Shown here: positions 54,324 through 61,758 of the stretch, piece after piece
How the letters are laid out: each line of letters opens with the position of its first letter
Position numbering within the stretch: the stretch's first letter is position 1
DNA from: Oceanimonas sp052119705
GTDB lineage: Bacteria > Pseudomonadota > Gammaproteobacteria > Enterobacterales > Aeromonadaceae
Assembly (NCBI RefSeq): GCF_052119705.1
Contig: NZ_JBGQOP010000001.1
Span: forward strand, 62,001 to 126,000
Direction: 5' to 3'
DNA: 64,000 nucleotides
Translations under genes and position numbers: made by a program
The notes under the pieces: generated by a model
Seen by the model: the letters and a program-made list of their open reading frames with translations, nothing else
Told to the model about the DNA's origin: nothing
Databases searched by the model: none

Positions 54324-55097
54324 ATGCTGATCGTCGTTTCCCCTGCTAAAACCTTGGATTTTGATACGCCACCCGTAATTTCTACCTTCACTCAGCCGCA
54401 GTTATTGGCAGAGTCGACATTGCTGATTGAGCGAGCTCGGCAACTCACACCTGCGGACATTGGCCAGCTGATGAAGATCAGCGACAAGCTGGCAGGCTTA
54501 AATGCGGCGCGCTTTGCCGACTGGCAACCCGACTTTACACCCGACAACGCCAAACAAGCGCTATTGGCTTTTAAAGGCGATGTGTATACGGGGCTAGATG
54601 CAGAAAGCTTAAGCGCGAAAGACTTTGAATTTGCACAGCAGCACCTGCGCATGCTCTCCGGTTTATACGGTTTGCTGCGGCCGCTAGATTTAATGCAGGC
54701 TTATCGGCTAGAGATGGGCACTAAGCTCGTAAACGCGCGCGGCAAAGACTTGTATCAGTTTTGGGGAAATATCATTACCGATAAGCTCAATGAGGCATTG
54801 GCAGAGCAGGGCGATAACGTGCTGATTAATTTAGCTTCTAACGAATATTTTAAGGCGGTGCAGCCTAAGCGTTTGGCGGGGCAGATCATTACGCCTGTCT
54901 TTAAAGACTGCAAAAATGGCCAGTACAAAATCATTAGCTTCTACGCCAAGAAGGCGCGCGGCTTAATGACGCGCTACATCATTCAAAACCAGTTAACACA
55001 AGTGAGCCAACTGACGGCCTTTGATACGGACGGTTACTACTTTGTGGAAGCCGAATCCACGGCCACCGAGCTGGTGTTTAAGCGCGAAGAACAGTAG
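54324..55097 (+). CDS. yaaA: Peroxide stress protein YaaA
   Basis: Reduces intracellular free iron during H2O2 stress in E. coli (OxyR regulon). 257 aa (E. coli 258). Family blocks: MLIVVSPAKTLDFDTP, FKGDVYTGLDAESLS, LSGLYGLLRPLDLMQAYRLE (split by the loop), INLASNEYFKAV, ISFYAKKARGLMTRYII. GAGGTAGTC precedes the ATG. The downstream 450 bp hold the candidate sRNA pair. Confidence 0.95.
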   Translation: MLIVVSPAKTLDFDTPPVISTFTQPQLLAESTLLIERARQLTPADIGQLMKISDKLAGLNAARFADWQPDFTPDNAKQALLAFKGDVYTGLDAESLSAKDFEFAQQHLRMLSGLYGLLRPLDLMQAYRLEMGTKLVNARGKDLYQFWGNIITDKLNEALAEQGDNVLINLASNEYFKAVQPKRLAGQIITPVFKDCKNGQYKIISFYAKKARGLMTRYIIQNQLTQVSQLTAFDTDGYYFVEAESTATELVFKREEQ

Positions 55098-55143
55098 CCC
55101 GCAGGGCGTTAGAGCATTCGGTAAGAAAAAAGTAAAAAAATGT

Positions 55144-55171
55144 GAACCTTCTAGCCAGCTGCCGCTCTGAT
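55144..55171 (+). promoter_or_regulatory. Sigma-E-like promoter of sRNA candidate 1
   Basis: GAACCTT (55144-55150), 15-nt spacer, TCTGAT (55166-55171). GAAC to TCTGAT distance is 18 nt, the same as I recall for the E. coli rpoH P3 sigma-E promoter. Poly-A lies just upstream. No good sigma-70 box overlaps. Confidence 0.5.
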
Positions 55172-55174
55172 ATT

Positions 55175-55244
55175 ACGTGCTTACTGAATTTGAAACTCTC
55201 TCTTCATTTTCATTTTTGACCGGCTCTCGTGGGCCGGTTTTTTT
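55175..55244 (+). ncRNA. Candidate small RNA 1 of a tandem pair
   Basis: An approximately 70-nt transcript is predicted from about 55176 to the T run. It begins ACGTGCTTACTGA, passes through a pyrimidine-rich middle (CTCTCTCTTCATTTTCATTT), and ends in the terminator ACCGGC...GCCGGT followed by seven T (55219-55244). There is no ORF with a ribosome site. The 25 nt at 55163-55187 are identical to 55372-55396. The 5' end is the conserved part, as for a seed. Confidence 0.55.
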
Positions 55245-55351
55245 ATGCAATTTTTATGGTTAAGCACTTTTATTGATCAGTAGGAGCGAGTGATGGCTGA
55301 CTGTCATTGAGTACTTATTTGCCGCTTTTTATAAAAATAATTTAAAAATCT

Positions 55352-55380
55352 GGAACCTTTAGTAAAGAGGGCGCTCTGAT
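55352..55380 (+). promoter_or_regulatory. Sigma-E-like promoter of sRNA candidate 2
   Basis: GGAACCTT (55352-55359), 15-nt spacer, TCTGAT (55375-55380). Same spacing as in copy 1, with a better -35 element. Confidence 0.55.
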
Positions 55381-55383
55381 ATT

Positions 55384-55457
55384 ACGTGCTTACTGATTTT
55401 TGAATACTCTCTTCTTCATTTGCATTTTTTGACCGGCTCTATGAGCCGGTTTTTTTA
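55384..55457 (+). ncRNA. Candidate small RNA 2 of a tandem pair
   Basis: About 74 nt from about 55385. Same 5' block ACGTGCTTACTGA, U-rich centre (ACTCTCTTCTTCATTTGC), then terminator ACCGGCTC-TAT-GAGCCGGT and eight T (55432-55457). The stem is 8 bp and perfect. Centre sequences differ from copy 1 while the ends are kept. Confidence 0.58.
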
Positions 55458-55547
55458 TGCTTATTTTATAGAAGAAAGCAGGTGAAGCGAGAAGGGGTAA
55501 ATATAGCCTTTCTCGCTTTCGGTGGTTTCAACCCGGGGCTTTTCGGC

Positions 55548-55685
55548 TTACGTATCTCTGTGACGACGGCCCTCAAGCAGGCGACGTTGTTCGCTCTCAG
55601 GTTGCGAACGTAGCAAGTCGCGGCGATCCAGCGTCTGTCTGCGATAACCCTGGCGTCGTTCTGGTCCGGTATAAAATCGCAACAT
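55548..55685 (-). CDS. Arg-rich 45-aa mini-protein, unknown
   Basis: ATG at 55685 with AAGGAATG about 8 nt upstream; stop TAA. The peptide begins MLRFYTGPERRQGYRRQ and has 13 Arg in 45 residues (RRDLLRSQ, EQRRLLEGRRHRD). It has a ribosome site, an undisturbed frame and a separate position between the sRNA pair and srmB. Not recognised; its charge pattern suggests RNA or ribosome binding, but this is only a guess. Confidence 0.5.
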   Translation of the reverse strand: MLRFYTGPERRQGYRRQTLDRRDLLRSQPESEQRRLLEGRRHRDT

Positions 55686-55811
55686 ACGGCTCATTCCTTA
55701 AGCGTTAAGGTATCTTGCTGTTAAGCATAGTCAATATGGCTAAATGCATTTAGTTACTTACTCGTTATGCCACGCAAAACAAAGCAGTACCTAACCACAG
55801 TCGTATAAAGC

Positions 55812-55839
55812 AAAACAGGCACCCTAGGGTGCCTGTTTT
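55812..55839 (-). terminator. Bidirectional intrinsic terminator after srmB
   Basis: AAAACAGGCACCCT directly followed by AGGGTGCCTGTTTT, a perfect 28-bp palindrome. In RNA the central bases would form the loop. It lies 33 nt after the srmB stop. Confidence 0.85.
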
Positions 55840-55871
55840 GGTCAGTCAAGCTTGGCTAAAGCGCCAACTTG

Positions 55872-57233
55872 CTATTCGTCGTCGTCCTCATCATCCCAGT
55901 CGAGCACGGGTGCGGCTTTCTTCTTGGGCTTAGGGATCACGGCTTCACCGGGTTTGGGGCCTGCCCACTTTGGTTTACCCTTGGCCTTAGTATCACGCAA
56001 GCGCACTTTTTCTTTCTTCACCGGCTCTGCGATTTTTTTGCCTTTGGTGTCTTTGCGTTTGCGAGAATTGACCTTGGCTTCTTTATGCTGCGGTCTGAGT
56101 TCATCGATAACGCGGCGTTTCAGCTGCTCTTCAATGTACTTTTCAACGCGCAGCAGCAGCGGCATATCGTGCGCTTCAATTAGGCTGATGGCGGTGCCTT
56201 TTTGCCCAGCACGGCCGGTACGGCCAATGCGGTGCACGTACACGTCTGCGGTGCGTGGCATATCGTAGTTAATCACGTGGCTCACTTCCGGTAAGTCGAT
56301 GCCGCGCGAAGCCACGTCGGTGGCCACTAAGATATTGACCCGACCGATACGAAAACGGGACAGCGCTTCAATGCGCTTTTCTTGCTCCATTTCACCGCGC
56401 AGCCACGCATTGTGTAAGCCTTCTTGCTGTAGGCGGCTGGCCAGCTCCATTAAGCGGTCGCGGGTTTTAACAAATATGATGCTGCGTGTGACATCCTCTT
56501 GGCGCAACAGGTGCAACAGGATGGCAAATTTATGCTCGGGGTTATCGGCTAAATGCACCCATTGGTTGATCTTTTTGCGCTCGCTGCGCGGTGGCTCTGC
56601 GGTCAGTTGTACCGGATCCTTTAATAGGTCCGCAGCAAAGCTCATTAAGCCTCTGCCTTCTAACGTCGCAGAAAACAGCATGGTCTGGCGGCGCCAGCGC
56701 GCCTCGGCGGCAATGCGGTCTACATCTTTGATAAAGCCCATGTCCAGCATGCGGTCGGCTTCATCTAAGATCAGCATTTCGATATCGCGACAATCAAAAG
56801 ACTCATTGTCTATGTACTGCAGCAAACGGCCAGTGGTGGCCACTACAATATCTGTAGTCTTGGTCAGGGCGGGCAGGTGCTGACTTTCATGCACGCCACC
56901 GGTAATCACTTCCACTCGTAGGGCGGTGTGCTTCACGATTCTTTTCGCGTCTTCGCCAATCTGTATCGCCAGCTCACGGGTGGGCGTTAAAATCAGGATC
57001 CGAGCTGGGCCGGCATTGCGGCGTGGAAAGTCCAGCAGGTGTTGGCAAATCGGCAATAAAAATGCCGCCGTCTTGCCGGTGCCGGTCGGGGCAGATGCCA
57101 TTATGTCCCGTCCGCTCATGGCTTCGGGGATGACTTGGCTCTGAATAGTGGTCGGTTTTGCATAGCCCATGTCAGCCAGTGCGCGGACCAGGACGGAGTC
57201 CAGTTCCAGTTGCTCGAAGGTCATACTGCTCAT
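55872..57233 (-). CDS. srmB: DEAD-box RNA helicase SrmB
   Basis: Helps early 50S subunit assembly. 453 aa from the ATG at 57233 (MSSMTFEQLELDSVLV); upstream in-frame codons lack homology. Motifs in order: TTIQSQVIP (Q), SAPTGTGKT (I), LTPTRELAIQ (Ia), ATTGRLLQYI, LDEADRMLDMG (II), LFSATLEG (III), VATDVASRGIDLP (V), HRIGRTGRAG (VI). A basic C-terminal tail (KRKDTKGKKIAEPVKKEK) ends in an acidic DWDDEDDDE. Divergent from trmN6, as in E. coli. Confidence 0.94.
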   Translation of the reverse strand: MSSMTFEQLELDSVLVRALADMGYAKPTTIQSQVIPEAMSGRDIMASAPTGTGKTAAFLLPICQHLLDFPRRNAGPARILILTPTRELAIQIGEDAKRIVKHTALRVEVITGGVHESQHLPALTKTTDIVVATTGRLLQYIDNESFDCRDIEMLILDEADRMLDMGFIKDVDRIAAEARWRRQTMLFSATLEGRGLMSFAADLLKDPVQLTAEPPRSERKKINQWVHLADNPEHKFAILLHLLRQEDVTRSIIFVKTRDRLMELASRLQQEGLHNAWLRGEMEQEKRIEALSRFRIGRVNILVATDVASRGIDLPEVSHVINYDMPRTADVYVHRIGRTGRAGQKGTAISLIEAHDMPLLLRVEKYIEEQLKRRVIDELRPQHKEAKVNSRKRKDTKGKKIAEPVKKEKVRLRDTKAKGKPKWAGPKPGEAVIPKPKKKAAPVLDWDDEDDDE

Positions 57234-57305
57234 GATCGGTCTCGTCAGCCTACTAAAAGGCGGTATTATAAGTGAATTGGAACAAAAATACCTGACAGGA
57301 TCAGC

Positions 57306-58028
57306 ATGAGTAGTCGAGGTTTTACCTTTAAGCAGTTTCACATCAATCATGACCGCTGTGGGATGAAGGTGGGCACAGATGGCATCTTGCTCGGCGCTTG
57401 GGCGCCATTAGGCAAAGCACGGCGTATTTTAGACCTAGGCACCGGCTCTGGTCTGGTGGCACTTATGTTGGCGCAAAGAGTGCAGGCAGAGCGCATTGTG
57501 GCTGACGTTGAAATCGTTGGTTTAGAGTTAGATGCGGCGGCGGTACGCCAAGCAGCAGAAAACGTGGCAGCCTCGCCTTGGCCCAGTAAGGTGTTGATTG
57601 AACAAGGCGCAATACAAGACTATCAAGCCGCAGGCTTTGATTTAATCGTATCGAATCCGCCTTACTTCGAGGCGGGTCAAGTATTTGACTGCGCCGCCCG
57701 CGGCCAAGCTCGTCACACGGCAAGCTTAAGCGTGGCGGAATTGTTTATGCATGCTAAGCGTTTATTAGAGCCAGAGGGGCGGGTGGCGTTAGTTTTGCCA
57801 CTGCAGGCCTTGGCCATGGCCTTGAAGGAGGCCGAGTTAAATGACTTGCATTTAGTAGAGCGACAAGACGTTTATACTAAAGAGGGGAAAGAGGCTCAGC
57901 GTTTTTTACTGTTGTTTTCTAGCGTTAAATGCTGCGAAATTAATGAAAAACTAATAATTAACACTGTAAATCTCGGGCTTAGCGACACATATGTGGATTT
58001 GGTGCGGCCATTCTATCTAAAGATGTAA
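57306..58028 (+). CDS. trmN6: tRNA1(Val) (adenine(37)-N6)-methyltransferase TrmN6
   Basis: Methylates A37 of tRNA-Val. 240 aa. N-terminal GFTFKQFHINHDRCGMKVGT is the YfiC/TrmX signature; SAM-binding LDLGTGSGLVALMLAQR; adenine-methylase motif IVSNPPYF (about 116-123). The ATG at 57306 follows a AGGATCAGC leader. Divergent from srmB with 72 nt between. Confidence 0.93.
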   Translation: MSSRGFTFKQFHINHDRCGMKVGTDGILLGAWAPLGKARRILDLGTGSGLVALMLAQRVQAERIVADVEIVGLELDAAAVRQAAENVAASPWPSKVLIEQGAIQDYQAAGFDLIVSNPPYFEAGQVFDCAARGQARHTASLSVAELFMHAKRLLEPEGRVALVLPLQALAMALKEAELNDLHLVERQDVYTKEGKEAQRFLLLFSSVKCCEINEKLIINTVNLGLSDTYVDLVRPFYLKM

Positions 58029-58206
58029 GTTTTGCTTTGCATCTTTATTACGCACCATTATGCTAATAAGCAGCTCGGCGGCTGTCAGATACTCGCACTT
58101 TGTAGCAATACGCTCATAGTTAGTTCTGGTGGCAAGTCGTACCATCATACTCGTTTGACTACAAACGAAGCTCGCATTATGCCAGCTGCCGCAAGAGGTT
58201 TTTTTT

Positions 58207-59517
58207 GTGAATAAGTCATTATCCACCTTCGATATCATGGGCTTAGGTTTTATGACCTTTGCCTTCTTCTTAGGCGCCGGAAACATTATTTTTCCGCCGC
58301 TGGCCGGCTTTTTAGCCGGTGAACATTTGCCCAGTGCTATGGGTGGTTTTTTGATAACCGCCGTAGGCTTGCCGCTGGTTACCTTAGTGGCTGCAGCCAT
58401 GGCAGGCGGTGGTTTACCGACTATGGGGCGCTATTTGCCGCCCGTGGTGGTGACGATTATGGCCACGGCGATCTTTATTATTATCGGCCCCGCGTTTGCC
58501 GCCCCCCGAACCGGTTTAGTCGCCTATGAAATGGGTCTAAAGCCATTTTTAGTGAACCCCACGCAAACCACGCTCACCTTGTATACCATTTGTTTCTTTG
58601 GCTTAGTGCTCTTGTTATCACTCAACCAAGGTCGTTTGCTGGATGCGGTTGGTAAGATACTGACACCTATTTTATTGTTATTGCTGATTGGCTTGGCGAT
58701 TGCAGTGTTTGTTAATCCGCAAGGCACACAGCCATCCGTAGATGAGATCTATTTGGCTCAGCCGTTCGTGAAAGGTTTTCTCGAAGGCTATAACACCATG
58801 GACACCTTTGCCGCGCTGATGTTTGGTATGCTGATTTTGGATGTGTTACGCCAAAAAGGCGTGACCGACAAGCGTGCTCAGTCTCGCTACTTGGTGATAG
58901 CGGCCCTAATTGCCGCCGCAGGCTTAGGCTTTGTTTATGTATCGCTGTTTATTTTAGGCGGCACCAGCTTAGGCGTGGTGGAGTCGGCCGATAATGGCGG
59001 CGAAATCATCAGCGCCTATGTGTTATCGCTGTTCGGTGCTCCGGGTCTGTGGATTTTAGCCGCCATCGTCACCTTGGCTTGTCTGACCACGGCGGTGGGC
59101 TTGGTCTCGGCCTGTGCGGATTATTTCTTGCGTTTAACCGGCAAACTTGGCTATCGCCGCTGGGTCGTGATCATGGCGGCGCTGTGCACCTTGGTGGCAA
59201 ACGTGGGGCTAACTACGCTTATCTCTTTGTCGGTGCCGGTATTAGTGGCCTTTTATCCGGTGGCCATCGCCTTGGTGTTAGCCACTTATTTACAGCCTTT
59301 TATGCGCTCACCCGTGTTGGCTTATCGCCTTATTTTGGCGGTGGCGTTAGTATTTGGTTTAGTCGATGGCTTGACCGCGGCTGGGCTAGATATGAGTGCG
59401 TTTAACTTCCTGCCTATGTTTGATATTGGCATGGCGTGGGTATTGCCGACCATAGTGGCGTCCATTATTGGTTTGGCGTTATCGACACCTAAGCGTAATT
59501 TGCCCGCACACGGTTAA
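58207..59517 (+). CDS. brnQ: Branched-chain amino acid transporter BrnQ (LIV-II)
   Basis: Sodium- or proton-coupled importer of Leu, Ile and Val. 436 aa with about 12 membrane segments. Family start GLGFMTFAFFLGAGNIIFPP; other blocks GPAFAAPRTGLVAYEMG and GYNTMDTFAALMFGMLI are typical. GTG start preceded by AAGAGG. Upstream 178 bp show no obvious attenuator. Confidence 0.95.
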   Translation: MNKSLSTFDIMGLGFMTFAFFLGAGNIIFPPLAGFLAGEHLPSAMGGFLITAVGLPLVTLVAAAMAGGGLPTMGRYLPPVVVTIMATAIFIIIGPAFAAPRTGLVAYEMGLKPFLVNPTQTTLTLYTICFFGLVLLLSLNQGRLLDAVGKILTPILLLLLIGLAIAVFVNPQGTQPSVDEIYLAQPFVKGFLEGYNTMDTFAALMFGMLILDVLRQKGVTDKRAQSRYLVIAALIAAAGLGFVYVSLFILGGTSLGVVESADNGGEIISAYVLSLFGAPGLWILAAIVTLACLTTAVGLVSACADYFLRLTGKLGYRRWVVIMAALCTLVANVGLTTLISLSVPVLVAFYPVAIALVLATYLQPFMRSPVLAYRLILAVALVFGLVDGLTAAGLDMSAFNFLPMFDIGMAWVLPTIVASIIGLALSTPKRNLPAHG

Positions 59518-59529
59518 GCTACGGATGCG

Positions 59530-59567
59530 AAAAAAGGCCTGCAGAGATTGCTCTACAGGCCTTTTTT
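59530..59567 (+). terminator. Intrinsic terminator after brnQ (bidirectional)
   Basis: AAAAAAGGCCTGCAGAG and CTCTACAGGCCTTTTTT form a 16-bp stem with one mismatch and a short loop. A and T tracts on both sides let it serve the convergent fldB too. Confidence 0.85.
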
Positions 59568-59599
59568 ATGGCTGGCGCCGGGTAAAGTGACGTTCACTT

Positions 59600-59634
59600 T
59601 CTTAGCTTCTAGCTTCTAGCTTCTAGCTAGAAGC
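59600..59634 (-). repeat. Heptad array after the fldB stop
   Basis: On the minus strand GCTTCTA, GCTAGAA, GCTAGAA, GCTAGAA, GCTAAGA run directly from the base after the stop. Each unit contains or completes TAG or TAA. Confidence 0.8.
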
Positions 59635-60150
59635 CTAGATCGCCGAAATTTCTTCTAAAATCTGCGCCACCCAAGTTTCAATGCGCGCATCTGTATCGTC
59701 ATATTGATTAGCTTCATCTAACGATAAGCCGACGAAGTAATCACCGTCTGCGGTTAGCGCCTTAGAGGCTTCAAACTCATAGCCAATATTCGGCCAATAG
59801 CCCACCAGCGTCGCGCCACAGGCTACCACTTTGTCGTGCAATAAACCGAGGGCGTCTTGAAACCATTCGCCGTAACCCAGCTGATCGCCCATGCCAAACA
59901 GTGCCACCACATGGCCGGTTAAGTCCAGACTATCTATGTCGTCCCAGCAAGACACCCAATCTTCTTGTAGCTCGCCAAAATCCCAGGTAGAGATACCAAA
60001 GATCAGAATAGGGTAGTCTTGGGCGCGCGAGAGCGGCACATCCTTGATATTATGCAAATCGACTAGGTCTGCGCCGAGTTGCTCGCCAATTTTTTCGGCG
60101 GCCATTTCTGTGTAGCAGGTGGTTGAACCGTAAAATAAACCTATGTTCAT
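59635..60150 (-). CDS. fldB: Flavodoxin FldB
   Basis: 171-aa FMN electron carrier. The phosphate-binding loop is GLFYGSTTCYTEMAAEKIG; the isoalloxazine loops are STWDFGELQEDW and FGMGDQLGYGEWF. Cys in the P-loop and the position beside xerD fit FldB, not FldA. The start is 65 nt from divergent xerD, as in E. coli. Confidence 0.94.
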   Translation of the reverse strand: MNIGLFYGSTTCYTEMAAEKIGEQLGADLVDLHNIKDVPLSRAQDYPILIFGISTWDFGELQEDWVSCWDDIDSLDLTGHVVALFGMGDQLGYGEWFQDALGLLHDKVVACGATLVGYWPNIGYEFEASKALTADGDYFVGLSLDEANQYDDTDARIETWVAQILEEISAI

Positions 60151-60215
60151 GGGATACCGTGAGTGCAGTTGCCAATGGCGTTATCATAACAGAAGCAGGA
60201 AGCGGTGGAGTCATA

Positions 60216-61103
60216 ATGAGTTATCCATTAATCGAACAATTTATTGATGCACTCTGGCTAGAAAAAGGCCTGTCAGATAACACGCTGGCGTCCTATCGCA
60301 GCGACTTAAGCCATTTTGCGCGCTGGTTAGACAATGAGGGCGACAGTCTGGTCGCGGTTGAAGGCTTAACTCTGCAACAGTATCTAGCGCACCGATTAGA
60401 TTTAGGTTTTAAAGCCAGCAGCACGGCGCGCATGCTCAGCGTGTTACGCCGCTTTTTTCAGTATCTGCATCGCGAGCAATTACGCGTCGACGACCCCAGC
60501 ATCTTAATTGCCGGCCCTAAGTTGCCCAAACGCCTACCCAAAGACTTAAGCGAGCAACAGGTGTTAAATCTGCTCGATGCGCCAGAAGTCGCCGATCCAT
60601 TAGAGCTGCGCGATAAAGCCATGTTGGAGCTGCTCTATGCCACGGGGTTGCGGGTGACAGAGCTAGTGAGCTTATCCATGGAAAGTATCAGCTTGCGCCA
60701 AGGGCTAGTGCGCGTCACCGGCAAGGGTAATAAAGAGCGCCTTGTGCCCATGGGTGAAGAAGCGCTGCATTGGTTGGAGCGCTACTTAAAAGAAGCCCGT
60801 GCATTTTTGTTGGGCGAGCAGCCATCGGACGTGGTGTTTCCGTCGCGCCGCGCGCGGCAAATGACTCGCCAAACCTTTTGGCATCGCATCAAAATCTATG
60901 CGCAGCGCGCCGGCATTAACAATGACTTATCGCCCCATACGCTGCGCCATGCCTTTGCCACGCATTTATTGAATCACGGGGCCGACTTGCGCGTGGTGCA
61001 AATGCTGCTCGGTCACTCCGATTTATCCACCACGCAAACTTACACCCACGTGGCTACCCACAGACTCAATGCCCTGCATCAAGAGCATCATCCGCGGGGA
61101 TAA
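60216..61103 (+). CDS. xerD: Tyrosine recombinase XerD
   Basis: With XerC, resolves chromosome dimers at dif under FtsK control. 295 aa from the ATG at 60216 (MSYPLIEQFIDALWLEKGLS) preceded by TGGAG; the longer frame reaching into the fldB side is not used. Catalytic set: Arg in ATGLRVTELV, Lys in GKGNKERLVP, HTLRHAFATHLL (H-x2-R), LGHSDLSTTQTYTHV (His and the nucleophile Tyr). Core gene; no sign of an integrase or island. Confidence 0.97.
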   Translation: MSYPLIEQFIDALWLEKGLSDNTLASYRSDLSHFARWLDNEGDSLVAVEGLTLQQYLAHRLDLGFKASSTARMLSVLRRFFQYLHREQLRVDDPSILIAGPKLPKRLPKDLSEQQVLNLLDAPEVADPLELRDKAMLELLYATGLRVTELVSLSMESISLRQGLVRVTGKGNKERLVPMGEEALHWLERYLKEARAFLLGEQPSDVVFPSRRARQMTRQTFWHRIKIYAQRAGINNDLSPHTLRHAFATHLLNHGADLRVVQMLLGHSDLSTTQTYTHVATHRLNALHQEHHPRG

Positions 61104-61136
61104 GCATCGATCACCTAGCTAAAGACAAAAGACTAC

Positions 61137-61408
61137 CTGATTACGTATGAACCTCAGCCATAATGCACCCTGTTGCGGTTTGTTCTTTGTAGCAGCCAAT
61201 TTATTCGGCTGGCCAGCTTTGCTGGCTGTTACTGAGGTTTAGATTTAGACCAAAACACCAAACCGGGCCGAATAAATTGGCCCCTACAAGGTCAAAACAC
61301 CAAACTGAGCCTCATATTCTTTACCGAAGAGGCGGCACCTCCCTGTAACCTATTGAATTAATTGGTGCTGAACTCACTGAAACATGGCTGATCTTTGTGG
61401 GTAATCAG
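61137..61408 (-). mobile_element. Miniature repeat element with CTGATTAC termini (copy 2)
   Basis: Inverted relative to the 10338 copy; 272 bp, bounded by CTGATTAC (61137) and GTAATCAG (to 61408). Shares with copy 1 the terminal blocks and the hairpin core; it includes the 103-bp palindromic segment 61187-61289 (TTGTAG...CTACAA, with CCAATTTATTCGGC and GCCGAATAAATTGG arms), better preserved here than in copy 1. No ORF. Confidence 0.65.
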
Positions 61409-61428
61409 GAAAGACTAAAGATTTTTTT

Positions 61429-61609
61429 TGCAACGAAATCCACGAAAAATAGAGATTAAATCTGAAAGATTTTAATGATAAGAACTTAGCTAAAGTAATG
61501 CAGTGCTCTGATATCGTTATTTTTTTTCTCTTAACAAATAAGGTCGTTTAGCAATTTTCGAACTTATCTCATCTTAATTTTTTCATGTTCTTTCGCGGGT
61601 TTCGTTGCA
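61429..61609. mobile_element. 181-bp AT-rich element with 19-bp terminal inverted repeats
   Basis: TGCAACGAAATCCACGAAA (61429-61447) is matched by TTTCGCGGGTTTCGTTGCA (61591-61609), 17 of 19 positions in inverted orientation. The interior is clearly more AT-rich than the flanking genes and has no ORF. It lies directly beside the CTGATTAC element. Could be a MITE or a large structured leader; no target duplication is clear. Confidence 0.5.
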
Positions 61610-61758
61610 GATATGTTTTGATCTGTCTCGTCCTCTTTACTCCTCAGCATTCACTCATCACTGCGGCAAGCTTAATTGCAAAATTGCGGTGCTGGGGGTA
61701 GTGTTGCCTTCCTGTTTAAATAACCAGTACTCATGTGATAGCCCCTATGCCAGCCTCT

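Noticed and set aside
60216..61103. Tyrosine recombinase as a mark of an integrative element
   Set aside because: It is the housekeeping XerD, beside fldB and recJ in the conserved order.
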